Assembly (NCBI GenBank): GCA_012516755.1
Contig: JAAYWE010000211.1
Span: 1-42,989 of the forward strand
Origin: Treponema sp.
Lineage (GTDB): Bacteria > Spirochaetota > Spirochaetia > Treponematales > Rectinemataceae
Reading direction: 5' to 3'
Length of the DNA: 42,989 nt
The translations under genes were made by a program, and so were the position numbers. Below, piece after piece: positions 9,822-18,019 of the stretch (within the stretch, counting starts at the first letter, position 1; each line of letters begins with the position of its first letter). The notes under the pieces were generated by a model. It saw only the letters and a list, made by a program, of their open reading frames with translations, ran no database searches and was not told the origin of the DNA.

Positions 9822-10973
9822 ATGATTAAATCGATCTTTCAAGAGAAGCACAGAGATCCTTCATGTTCTGCGAGAACCGGTTTAATATCGCTTCCGCATG
9901 GAGATGTTCAGACTCCTGCTTTCATGCCCGTAGGTACAAATGCCACGGTCAAGGCAGTGGAACCAAGGGATCTAGAGTCGATGGGATTTTCTTTGATTCT
10001 TTCTAATACATATCATCTTTTCCTGAGGCCAGGTCCGGAAGTCATATCCAAGGCTGGCGGTTTGCATGGTTTCTCTGGCTGGCAAAGAAATTTCCTTACG
10101 GATTCTGGTGGGTTTCAGATATTTTCACTGTCTCAATTCAGAAAGATTCTAGATGATGGAGTGCGCTTTAGATCGCATATCGATGGTTCTTCTCACATTC
10201 TAACTCCAGAGAATGTGGTCGATATTCAGACTGCATTCAATTCCGATATACAAATGGCATTGGATATTTGTGCGCCTTGGGGTGAAAGCGAGAATAAGGC
10301 ATATAAAGCAACAGCCTTGACTTATGATTGGGCAAAGCGAGCCAAAACTCAGTGGCTTTGTCAGAGAGAGCGTGGGTATCAAGGTTATCTTTTTGGTATC
10401 GTTCAGGGCAATTTTTACAGAGAGCTTAGAAAAATGAGTGTGGAACAAATCGCTTCCTTGGATTTGCCAGGTATTGCGATAGGGGGACTTTCCATCGGAG
10501 AACCGAAAGAAGCATATATGGAATACCTTGACTTTACTGCGGCTCTTTTGCCCTCAGATAAACCCCGATATATTATGGGCATTGGAACACCAGATTACAT
10601 CATAGAGGCAGTGCGGAATGGTATAGATATATTCGACTGCGTTTATCCTACCAGAACAGCTCGGAATGGTTTATTATTCACTTCTAGGGGCCAAATTGTA
10701 ATCAAGAAAGCTATATATAAAAAAGATTTTAGGCCTATAGATACCGATTGTAGTTGCCGAGTGTGCAAGACATATAGCCGTGCTTATCTGCACCATCTAT
10801 TCAGGAACAACGAAATTCTATACTCAATGCTTGCAAGTCAACACAACCTGCATTTTATGGCAGATTTTGCTTCGAAGATTCGTCAAGCAATCCAAGAAGA
10901 TGGCTTTGAATCATTTGCTCGAGCCTTTCTTGATCGCTATACTGGCATGGAAGAGAAAGAAGAAGCGCAGTAA
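9822..10973 (+). CDS. tgt: tRNA-guanine(34) transglycosylase
   Basis: Tgt exchanges guanine 34 of GUN-anticodon tRNAs (Tyr, His, Asn, Asp) for a queuosine precursor. Key motifs are TDSGGFQIFSLS with the first catalytic aspartate, the GGLSIGEPKE loop, FDCVYPTRTARNG with the second catalytic aspartate, and the zinc-site cysteines DCSCRVC near the C-terminus followed by AYLHHL. The 383 residues match the family. GGAG lies at 9807-9810. It ends only 12 bases from the end of the convergent greA gene, with no terminator hairpin between them. One likely substrate, tRNA-Tyr with a GTA anticodon, is encoded at 29486. Confidence 0.96.
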   Translation: MIKSIFQEKHRDPSCSARTGLISLPHGDVQTPAFMPVGTNATVKAVEPRDLESMGFSLILSNTYHLFLRPGPEVISKAGGLHGFSGWQRNFLTDSGGFQIFSLSQFRKILDDGVRFRSHIDGSSHILTPENVVDIQTAFNSDIQMALDICAPWGESENKAYKATALTYDWAKRAKTQWLCQRERGYQGYLFGIVQGNFYRELRKMSVEQIASLDLPGIAIGGLSIGEPKEAYMEYLDFTAALLPSDKPRYIMGIGTPDYIIEAVRNGIDIFDCVYPTRTARNGLLFTSRGQIVIKKAIYKKDFRPIDTDCSCRVCKTYSRAYLHHLFRNNEILYSMLASQHNLHFMADFASKIRQAIQEDGFESFARAFLDRYTGMEEKEEAQ

Positions 10974-10985
10974 TAACAAGAAACC

Positions 10986-13673
10986 CTAAAAATCCGCTTT
11001 TTCCACCTTTACGACTTCATAACTGAATTTACGCTCATTGATTGTGAAGTTCAGCTTTTCGCCCGTCTTATGATTGAGCAAGTGCTTGCCTAGTGGAGAA
11101 AGATAAGAAATTACCTGGTGCTCAGGATCGGATTCCCATGGTCCGAGAATAGTAAAGAATTCATCTTCGCCGGTGATTAGATTCTTGAGCGCAATTTTTG
11201 TACCAAAAGAAATACTGGTGCTGTCTACCTGATCCGAATCGATGATCTGGGCTCGATCTAGTTCGCTTTTGAGTTTGCCCACTTTGGCGTTGAGTTCGTC
11301 TTGCCTTTCCTTTGCAGCTTTGTATTCTGCATTTTCTCGCAAATCGCCCAGTGAGAGGGCATAGGCTATTTCTTTCTGGTTTGCAGGAACCTCTACTTCC
11401 ATTATATGTCCAAGGAGGCGCTTTTTCTCGTCAAACTTGTTTGCAGTTACCATAAGACCTCGCGACACAGTAAGCCGTTCGTTGCCATCATAGAATTTGA
11501 TGTTAGGAAAGCGCTCACCGATTTTCTTCTTCAAATCTAATTTGATCACAGGATCGACTTCCTTGATGTCAGAGAGCATTGAATAGACTCTTTCTGCTAC
11601 TGGTTGAGGGGCTTCATTAAGGAATTCCTCTAAATCATTTTCCTTAAAGAGAATATTTTGTACAAGCTTATTGATCTTTCGGTTTTCTGTTGTATCTTTA
11701 TGGATATCGATTTCCTTGAAGGTTATATCAAGGATGTGCAAAAGAGTAAGAATGATCTTTTCTCGCACAATGCCAAGCTCCTTCATCCAAGCCTTGTCTT
11801 TTAAATCTTTTGCAAGCCAGATGAAGGCTTCTCGCATGTCCTTATAGTTCTCGACTATATACATAGCCATTCGCTTGAGTTTTTCTTCATGCCCATTGGA
11901 CTCCAGCGCATCAATCATCTTGGCAGATCTGGCATAAGGCAAAAGCTGAATATAGATGTCCGGCCAATTTTGAATATAGAGCTTTATATTCTGAATAAAC
12001 TGGTTCTTAAGCTCTGTATCTTTCAATCCAAGATATATTCCAACGATATCGTCTTCGATCTGCTCAAAAAGGTCGACAAATCGCATCGTCACGTATTGCT
12101 GCATTCTTGGGTAACGCCCGGACAGCTCTTTTAGGAGTAGGTAAGAACCTACGACAAATTCGTTCACCTGCGTCAACTTTAGGAATGATACAAAATATGA
12201 TAGCATTTCCTCAAAATAATCGGTGTCGACTTCCTCGCTCATTTCGAGGTAGTCCCTAAAGTATTGAACCCTTGAAAAGAAATTCTTTTCCGCCTTGAAT
12301 TGTGTATAGATTTTTTCTTCGAATGAGAGAGGTCTGTCCCGCACGATGAAGGTGGAAATATCATCCTGGGCATTGCCGAACATAGGATCTGTCTTGAGTA
12401 TTTCTTTGGCGCGAGTGCTCCATGAATTCCACTCAGATATGGAGAGAATAGATGGTACGAGCTCCGCTTTGATGCGTTTCATATCCGCGCGATTATCGAA
12501 GCTCTTGATTATGATTTTGATTGTCCAGGCCGGATCTGTCTTTACTTTTTCTCTGAGCTTATCGCGAGGCCAGGTTGCTTTTAGAACCCATATATGATCC
12601 TTGGAAAGAGTAATTAGACTATCAAAAGCCATTTTAAGCGACATGTGATGATTCCGCGATTTTGCGAAATCAATGACAACTTCATCGTTGGTTATATTTG
12701 AAATCCTTCCAATATTCCAGGTTCTATGGAAGACATAATTTCCTCTATCAAAAGCGATGCGTTTTTCAAAGTCAGGGATGGTTTCATGCAGCGAACGATA
12801 GGATTGTGTTAGGGTTGAAAGCCTTACACATTCATCGAACATCGAATGTCCGCTATATATCTTTGAATAACATTCAAGGAATTCTTTGCGTAAGGCAGGA
12901 TTGCGCTCATCATATTCCACAATAAGCTTCAGTATGTTCAATGCGGTATCCCACTTTTCGTTTTTCTTATACCAATCATATAAGTCCATTAGAATTGTGG
13001 CGGCTTTTTCCGGCGAAACCTGTTTTGCTATTTTTTTCTGCGCGTGCAGAAAAAAGTCATAATCCTCTGGCGAAAGTTGAATCAGCTTATGCCATAATTC
13101 CTTTATATTTGAAAATAGTCCCTTATTGATGTAGCGAATGAGTGCCTTCTTATAGAAATCGATGGCTTCTTCTATTAGGCCATTCTTTTCCTTCCATTCT
13201 GCAATAAGCTGTGCTAGTTCGGCTTCTTCAGTGTCGATTCGGACAAGACTCTCCCATACCGTGTATCGCTGCTCGATTTTGTTCTCTGCAGTATAGCATT
13301 CTGCTAACCTAACGAGAGCAATGCGGTTTTCTCCAAAGTCTAGCATCCGGTTGCATATATACTCGACAATATTGCTTTTTTTGCTTTCTGCAAATAAATC
13401 CATTAACTGAATAAGATAAGTTTCATCGGCCGGCTGGCGCATTATATTTAGCATTCCGGCGACATATAGCGCAATAACGCTATTTTTTGTTTGAGATAAG
13501 TGCTCTATGCAAAGCTTGATGATATCATCAGCCACATTCTGGGCAGTTATTTCCTCAATAAAGCGATCGAGTTCTTTCAGGTTGGCGATAGAGTAGTTCG
13601 CCATTAGGGTTCTGGTCCATTTCTCTTCATTCAACATGAGCTGTAGTTTTTCACTTAATGGAGACTGATCCAT
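10986..13673 (-). CDS. greA: Long GreA: helical-repeat protein with C-terminal GreA domains
   Basis: The last ~155 of 895 residues are a transcript-cleavage factor. They contain the coiled-coil tip motif GDLRENAEYKAAKERQ, with the acidic residues that enter the RNA polymerase secondary channel, followed by the FKBP-like GreA/B domain (SISFGTKIALKNLITGEDE...SYLSPLGKHLL). The first ~735 residues are alpha-helical repeats of TPR-like character (for example EEAIDFYKKALIRYINKG) plus a less repetitive middle. Oversized GreA proteins of this kind are known from spirochaetes and Chlamydiae, so the fusion is not unique, but the role of the front half is unknown to me. It is the second gene of a two-gene operon, 13 bases after the TPR gene. 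Confidence 0.9.
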   Translation of the reverse strand: MDQSPLSEKLQLMLNEEKWTRTLMANYSIANLKELDRFIEEITAQNVADDIIKLCIEHLSQTKNSVIALYVAGMLNIMRQPADETYLIQLMDLFAESKKSNIVEYICNRMLDFGENRIALVRLAECYTAENKIEQRYTVWESLVRIDTEEAELAQLIAEWKEKNGLIEEAIDFYKKALIRYINKGLFSNIKELWHKLIQLSPEDYDFFLHAQKKIAKQVSPEKAATILMDLYDWYKKNEKWDTALNILKLIVEYDERNPALRKEFLECYSKIYSGHSMFDECVRLSTLTQSYRSLHETIPDFEKRIAFDRGNYVFHRTWNIGRISNITNDEVVIDFAKSRNHHMSLKMAFDSLITLSKDHIWVLKATWPRDKLREKVKTDPAWTIKIIIKSFDNRADMKRIKAELVPSILSISEWNSWSTRAKEILKTDPMFGNAQDDISTFIVRDRPLSFEEKIYTQFKAEKNFFSRVQYFRDYLEMSEEVDTDYFEEMLSYFVSFLKLTQVNEFVVGSYLLLKELSGRYPRMQQYVTMRFVDLFEQIEDDIVGIYLGLKDTELKNQFIQNIKLYIQNWPDIYIQLLPYARSAKMIDALESNGHEEKLKRMAMYIVENYKDMREAFIWLAKDLKDKAWMKELGIVREKIILTLLHILDITFKEIDIHKDTTENRKINKLVQNILFKENDLEEFLNEAPQPVAERVYSMLSDIKEVDPVIKLDLKKKIGERFPNIKFYDGNERLTVSRGLMVTANKFDEKKRLLGHIMEVEVPANQKEIAYALSLGDLRENAEYKAAKERQDELNAKVGKLKSELDRAQIIDSDQVDSTSISFGTKIALKNLITGEDEFFTILGPWESDPEHQVISYLSPLGKHLLNHKTGEKLNFTINERKFSYEVVKVEKADF

Positions 13674-13686
13674 TCTCTTCTCCTCT

Positions 13687-14643
13687 TCATCCTATATATG
13701 ATTCATAGATGGATTGATCGATAATCTTGATCTTAAGCAGCACCGAATGCAATTCTTTGGTATCCTCTCGGGCCTTCAGATAATCCGCCATCCAAAAATA
13801 TTTCTTTAGAAGGCGGGGTATAAGGCTCGATCTTTGCTGATGCGATTCTCTTAATTGAATCTCAAGTTGACGTGCAGAAGCTGAAATTCGGTTATATTCA
13901 GCACCGCTCAATTCTCTCTTAATATTGAATACGCCCCAGATTTCTGCATAAACTGGTATCCATTCAGCAATATCACTTCCAGAATACCCTAGTTTTTGTA
14001 TATTTTCAATAATCTTAAAGATCAATTCGGACTCTAAGAAATCAATTTCTATGGCTTGTGCATCAATAAAAAAGGCTTCTCTGAATAAGGCCTTAGAAAG
14101 GCGCGCTTCTCCTGACATAGCATATACATCAGCCAATTCGGCAAGAATGTTTGCATCATTCCGTCTGGCTTGGGCTGCCCGCTCAAGGTGAATAAGAGCA
14201 GTTTCTATATCTCCGGTGGCTTTTCTGGCTCTGCCCAACCTCAGATCTAACAATGGCCCAAAGGCCTCCTTTTCTTCGTCCGGAATGGCAAGATACTGAT
14301 CCAGAGCAAGTCCAAATATGAATCGCCTGTAAACGTAGCGAGCAGTATCGAATGAGTCTCCTATATGAGAAAGGAATAATATGAACTTTTTCCAGGAACC
14401 ACAGAGAAAATCTCCACGCTCTAAAAGACTTCCTGTTTCTGGCATTTGAGAGATGAGATCCTTCCAGAAATGAAGGCATTTCATCGCAAAGAGAACTTCC
14501 GGGTGCTCAAAATCCGCTTTCAAAGCATTCTCGAGAAAAGAATCTGCGCTTTGAATATCCGCATTTTTTAGGCTTTCATAAGCCAGATAAAGATTTTCTT
14601 CTGCTATGGTTGCTTCTTCTTTTGGACGAGGCTGATGGGCCAT
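13687..14643 (-). CDS. TPR-containing protein of unknown function
   Basis: A 318-residue cytoplasmic protein with no signal peptide or membrane segment. TPR-like helix pairs are visible near residues 20-55 (LYLAYESLKNADIQSADSFL) and 128-195 (RLGRARKATGDIETALIHLE; ILAELADVYAMSGEARLSKA). AAAGGAG sits before the ATG. Because it is the first gene of an operon with the long, TPR-rich GreA, I infer a partner or assembly role with that protein or with RNA polymerase. Nothing in the sequence proves this. Confidence 0.75.
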   Translation of the reverse strand: MAHQPRPKEEATIAEENLYLAYESLKNADIQSADSFLENALKADFEHPEVLFAMKCLHFWKDLISQMPETGSLLERGDFLCGSWKKFILFLSHIGDSFDTARYVYRRFIFGLALDQYLAIPDEEKEAFGPLLDLRLGRARKATGDIETALIHLERAAQARRNDANILAELADVYAMSGEARLSKALFREAFFIDAQAIEIDFLESELIFKIIENIQKLGYSGSDIAEWIPVYAEIWGVFNIKRELSGAEYNRISASARQLEIQLRESHQQRSSLIPRLLKKYFWMADYLKAREDTKELHSVLLKIKIIDQSIYESYIG

Positions 14644-14665
14644 TAGAATGTTCTTCTCCTTTAAC

Positions 14666-14681
14666 TACTATTCAAATAGTA
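14666..14681. promoter_or_regulatory. Perfect palindrome over the -10, possible operator
   Basis: TACTATTCAAATAGTA has two perfect 7-base arms around a 2-base centre. The right arm is the -10 box of the minus-strand promoter. A dimeric repressor here would block that promoter. It could also be a small hairpin at the start of the mRNA, or chance in AT-rich DNA. Confidence 0.35.
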
Positions 14682-14705
14682 CCCGAGCCTTGAATTTTGC
14701 GTCAA
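14676..14705 (-). promoter_or_regulatory. Sigma-70 promoter for the TPR-greA operon
   Basis: On the minus strand, TTGACG (14705-14700), an 18-base spacer and TACTAT (14681-14676) form a good sigma-70 promoter. It lies 33 bases upstream of the TPR gene start, leaving room for a leader of about 25 bases with a Shine-Dalgarno site. The -10 coincides with one arm of a palindrome. Confidence 0.7.
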
Positions 14706-14761
14706 TGGCTATTCTATGTGCTATTTCCAATTAGATTGACATTAGGCCTAAAAAAGGAGTC

Positions 14762-14790
14762 TGGAAAAACTAGACGAAACAAGTTATCAT
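14762..14790 (+). promoter_or_regulatory. Candidate promoter for rpe
   Basis: TGGAAA (14762-14767), a 17-base spacer and TATCAT (14785-14790) resemble a sigma-70 promoter. The -10 ends only nine bases before the rpe ATG, so the transcript would start 0-4 bases ahead of it. The -35 matches only four of six positions, so this is tentative. Confidence 0.4.
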
Positions 14791-14799
14791 ATACAGCAT

Positions 14800-15480
14800 A
14801 TGAAAGAACCAATAATTGCGCCCTCGATTCTGTCGGCTGATTTTTATGACATTGGTTCAGCTATAAGGCATGTGGAAGAGAGCGGGTGTCCTTGGCTACA
14901 CCTGGATATCATGGATGGGCATTTTGTGCCGCCTATCACATTCGGGCATAAGATGATCGCGGATATTCGAGCGAAGACAGAATTGTTCTTGGATGCTCAT
15001 CTCATGATAGAAGAACCCGAGCGCCACATAAATGCTTATATAGAGAGTGGTGCTGATGCAATTACTTTTCATTTAGAAGCCTGCGTGCACTCACACCGTC
15101 TAATCCAGAGCATATCACGTGCGGGCATTAAGGCTGGAATATCGATAGTGCCTTCAACCCCTGTCTCTAATATAGTACCGCTTCTTGAATTCTTAGACCT
15201 TGTGCTTGTTATGACCGTAAATCCAGGTTATGGGGGTCAGAAGCTTATACCTTTTTGCCTACAAAAAGTGGAAGAACTCAGAAGAATTAGAGAACAAAGG
15301 GGCCTCCATTTCTTGATTGCCATCGATGGTGGAGTAAATGCGAAATCGATCTCCGACATCGTGATTCAGCAGCCAGATGTCCTCGTAATTGGGAGCGCTT
15401 TTTTTAATGCTCAGGATAGAAAGCAGTTTGTTGCCGATTTTAGGAATGCCTGGACAAGCCCAATCGGAAATATCGATTGA
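14800..15480 (+). CDS. rpe: Ribulose-phosphate 3-epimerase
   Basis: Rpe interconverts ribulose 5-phosphate and xylulose 5-phosphate in the pentose phosphate pathway. This TIM-barrel enzyme shows PSILSADF, HLDIMDGHFVPPITFG with the metal-binding histidine and aspartate, DAHLMIEEPE, VNPGYGGQ and IDGGVN with the second catalytic aspartate. The 226-residue length is typical. No Shine-Dalgarno site precedes ATG 14800; the nearest GGAG is about 40 bases away. This fits the very short leader predicted from the promoter. About 60 bases separate it from the following exported TPR protein. Confidence 0.96.
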   Translation: MKEPIIAPSILSADFYDIGSAIRHVEESGCPWLHLDIMDGHFVPPITFGHKMIADIRAKTELFLDAHLMIEEPERHINAYIESGADAITFHLEACVHSHRLIQSISRAGIKAGISIVPSTPVSNIVPLLEFLDLVLVMTVNPGYGGQKLIPFCLQKVEELRRIREQRGLHFLIAIDGGVNAKSISDIVIQQPDVLVIGSAFFNAQDRKQFVADFRNAWTSPIGNID

Positions 15481-15540
15481 CCTGGATATGGGCTTTCCAA
15501 GATTCATATATTATAAATATTATAAAGGGAAGATCTAAGT

Positions 15541-16395
15541 ATGAAAAAGTTGATAATGAAAATGTTTGCGGTTATTATGTTTATTCTTGCATCTTTCTCT
15601 TATGCTCAAGCTAACAAAACATCAGATGAATTCTCCTATGCATTCGATATTTTCAGAAATGGAGATTTTGGGCGTGCAGGAGCCGCTTTTGCAGATATAT
15701 GCCAGACCGAGTCAAATATGGAAATCTTGGCTGACAGCTGCTTCATGGCTGCATTATCTTATTTTCAGGCAGCTGACTTTCCCACTTCCTATGAATTTTG
15801 TGAAAAATTCATGCAATCATTCCCCTCTCATCCCAATATGCCTGATATGCAATTCCTGCAAGGCAGAATTTTGTTTAAGCTAGGACTCTATGCGGATGCT
15901 ATATCGGTTTTCGACATTTTCATTAATAGATATCCTGATAGTCCGTTTTGTTCTTCCGTGTTGTTCTGGAAAGGAGAGAGCTATTACCAGCTTGGGGATT
16001 TCGCTCAAGCTCTATCCATTTTTAATAAAATCAAAGAGGCATGGCCCAACACGGAAGCCACTTCTCTCACCGCCTGGAGGATTACCGTGATGGCTTCAGA
16101 ATCTAGAGAAGCCAAATATGCTCGCCTTGCTGAATTTGAGTCTCGAAGAAATATCTATAGAGATGTGCAGCAGATGCAGGAAGATGTATATGGAGAACAA
16201 CGACATCTAAGAGATTACCTATGGTCAAAAGCAATCAGAAAGTATTCTGCAAGGCCAAATATAGAAACTCGAGAATTGAGCGCGGATGAGACTTCAAGGA
16301 ATAATAGGCTCAATATGCTTCTTGAAGCCAAAGAAAGGGCTTTGAACCTGCTCATATGGAAAATAGACAACTATCTTAAGGATATAACACCATGA
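15541..16395 (+). CDS. Exported TPR protein (YbgF-like repeats)
   Basis: The 284-residue product begins with a signal peptide (MKKLIMKMFAVIMFILASF, cleavage probably after SYA or AQA) and has no lipobox cysteine, so it is probably periplasmic. TPR or YbgF-like repeats follow: AFDIFRNGDFGRAGAAF, FLQGRILFKLGLYADAISVF and GESYYQLGDFAQALSIFNKI, each with the 'yP(D/N)s' linker seen in BamD/YbgF-type proteins. The C-terminal third is charged and helical. GGGAAGA precedes the ATG. It overlaps the next exported protein by four bases (ATGA), suggesting the two are made together. A role in outer-envelope assembly is possible but is only inference. Confidence 0.8.
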   Translation: MKKLIMKMFAVIMFILASFSYAQANKTSDEFSYAFDIFRNGDFGRAGAAFADICQTESNMEILADSCFMAALSYFQAADFPTSYEFCEKFMQSFPSHPNMPDMQFLQGRILFKLGLYADAISVFDIFINRYPDSPFCSSVLFWKGESYYQLGDFAQALSIFNKIKEAWPNTEATSLTAWRITVMASESREAKYARLAEFESRRNIYRDVQQMQEDVYGEQRHLRDYLWSKAIRKYSARPNIETRELSADETSRNNRLNMLLEAKERALNLLIWKIDNYLKDITP

Positions 16396-17456
16396 AAAAA
16401 CCAGTATGCTTTTTCATCTTATTGTTCATAGTTATAGGCGCTCTATTTGCTATTGATATACGCAACGGGCTTGTTAGAATTGCTACTGATGATCTGACAC
16501 TGCAGCCAGCGCTTTATCGCCTTGTAAATATATCTGGAAAATCGAAATATGAACCATTATGGTTTAGTGGGGATCCAAGGACGAGTTTTATTGTACTGAA
16601 TATCGACAACCGCATATATAGGATGGGAGCTTCCAAGGAGTATAAGACTAGCCAGCGACAAATAAAGAATGGCATTGAAATCGAATATAGATCGGTTACA
16701 AATAGATTGACTCAGAGATTGCTTTTTTTTACAAGCCCCTTTTCTCGGGTAGCAGATGGTTTTGTCATCGAAATAGAAATCGAAAACTATACAACGCGAG
16801 AAATGAAAGTGATGATAAAAGAAGTATGCGATACGGTTCTCGGCGAGAAAGAAGGCTTTCATTTTGCTACAAGTTTAAATGCCAGGGTTACCGACGAAAT
16901 GATTCTTGCATCAGATTCCGATGAAAAATACGTTGTTTCTCCAGGACAGGCTGCTTCCCTTGCGCTACTCCTCGATGAAGATCAAAAGCCAGATATGGTT
17001 GTAATTGCAAACTGGAAGCGACTGAGCGATTCAAAGTTCTATTATGATTCTCAACTCATGAAAGGCTTCACTCTCTCTTCTTTCTCTATCAATGATTCCG
17101 CTCTAGGCCTTTATTGGAATGAGAGAATTATCCCACCAAAGGGAAGCATAAAAGTGGCAAGCACTTGGCTCACCGGTGGATCAGGTAGCGAATTCATCGA
17201 TTGGCTATCGCTAAATTATCCTTTCCCCCGCCAGGAACCCCAACAAGTCTTGGAGAGTCCTCCTGTCGTATTGGAGGAGCAATCTATAGTCAATACGCCA
17301 ATACTCGATATCAAAGCCATTCAAGATCTTATCTCTGAAATAGACAGGGCTATAGATAATATCGAAAACCTCACCGACAATGAACTGCAGGATATTATGA
17401 CAAAACTCAATTTACTTGAACAAAGCGAAGGGCTTGCCGCCCCTCAATCGAACTAA
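16392..17456 (+). CDS. Exported protein of unknown function
   Basis: A 354-residue protein that I do not recognise. It starts with a strong signal peptide (MKKPVCFFILLFIVIGALFA) with a probable signal peptidase I site after ALFA. The Cys at position 5 is too early for a lipobox. Residues ~25-275 look beta-rich. Residues ~300-345 form an acidic helical or coiled segment (IQDLISEIDRAIDNIENL). It overlaps the upstream TPR gene by ATGA and lies 11 bases ahead of dtd, so it belongs to the rpe-dtd transcription unit. The pairing with a periplasmic TPR protein suggests a two-component envelope complex, but function is unknown. Confidence 0.78.
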   Translation: MKKPVCFFILLFIVIGALFAIDIRNGLVRIATDDLTLQPALYRLVNISGKSKYEPLWFSGDPRTSFIVLNIDNRIYRMGASKEYKTSQRQIKNGIEIEYRSVTNRLTQRLLFFTSPFSRVADGFVIEIEIENYTTREMKVMIKEVCDTVLGEKEGFHFATSLNARVTDEMILASDSDEKYVVSPGQAASLALLLDEDQKPDMVVIANWKRLSDSKFYYDSQLMKGFTLSSFSINDSALGLYWNERIIPPKGSIKVASTWLTGGSGSEFIDWLSLNYPFPRQEPQQVLESPPVVLEEQSIVNTPILDIKAIQDLISEIDRAIDNIENLTDNELQDIMTKLNLLEQSEGLAAPQSN

Positions 17457-17467
17457 GGGTGCTTTAG

Positions 17468-17929
17468 ATGAGAGCCGTAATACAGCGAGTATCCGAGGCT
17501 TCTGTGACATATAGAACATCCAGAGAAGAGAAATTCTGTGGAAGCATTACTAAAGGGATACTAATCTATCTCGGAATTGCATCGGATGACTCAGATGACG
17601 ATGCTGAATATCTCGCTGATAAAATAGCTCACCTCCGCATTTTTATGGATAGTAATGATAAAATGAATCTTTCGATTCTCGATCTTGGCTATGAAGCCCT
17701 TGTAATTTCCCAGTTCACCTTGCATGCGGATGTCCGAAAAGGCAGACGGCCTTCCTATTCTAAGGCCGCTGGTTCCGAAAAAGCCTTGATGCTATTCGAT
17801 TTATTCTGCACAAAATTGCTGGAGAACGGAGTCCATATCCAAACTGGCAAATTCCAAGAGATCATGCGGATTCATTCAATTAATGATGGGCCTGTCACAA
17901 TTTTGCTTGATTCGAAAAAAGCCTTTTGA
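17468..17929 (+). CDS. dtd: D-aminoacyl-tRNA deacylase
   Basis: DTD removes D-amino acids (and glycine mischarged on tRNA-Ala) from tRNAs, a chirality checkpoint in translation. The 153 residues carry the family start MRAVIQRVSEASV, the SQFTLHADVRKGRRPSY segment containing the active-site SQ motif, and the C-terminal NDGPVT, equivalent to the cross-subunit Gly-Pro motif. The protein is cytoplasmic, the last gene of its transcription unit, and is followed at once by a strong terminator. Confidence 0.95.
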   Translation: MRAVIQRVSEASVTYRTSREEKFCGSITKGILIYLGIASDDSDDDAEYLADKIAHLRIFMDSNDKMNLSILDLGYEALVISQFTLHADVRKGRRPSYSKAAGSEKALMLFDLFCTKLLENGVHIQTGKFQEIMRIHSINDGPVTILLDSKKAF

Positions 17930-17950
17930 CATTTATTGAGGTTGGAAACA

Positions 17951-17990
17951 AAAGAATAGGAGCGCTAAAATATCGCTCCTATTCTTTATT
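17951..17990. terminator. Strong bidirectional rho-independent terminator
   Basis: A perfect 14-base-pair stem (AAAGAATAGGAGCG at 17951-17964 with its complement at 17974-17987) encloses a 9-base loop. It sits between the convergent dtd and ppdK genes. The stem ends are A/T-rich on both sides, so it can act for both strands, and ATTTT follows on the plus strand. Confidence 0.9.
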
Positions 17991-18019
17991 TTGAACATGG
18001 AAAATATTACAAGATTTGG

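Noticed and set aside
14736-14741. Perfect TTGACA upstream of rpe
   Set aside because: No acceptable -10 (it would be GTCTGG or TCTGGA) lies 16-19 bases downstream.
15477-15482. TTGACC at the rpe stop as a promoter for the TPR gene at 15541
   Set aside because: The first TATA-like boxes lie 22 or more bases away. A weaker TTTCCA-17-TATTAT pair (15495-15523) exists but is not convincing.
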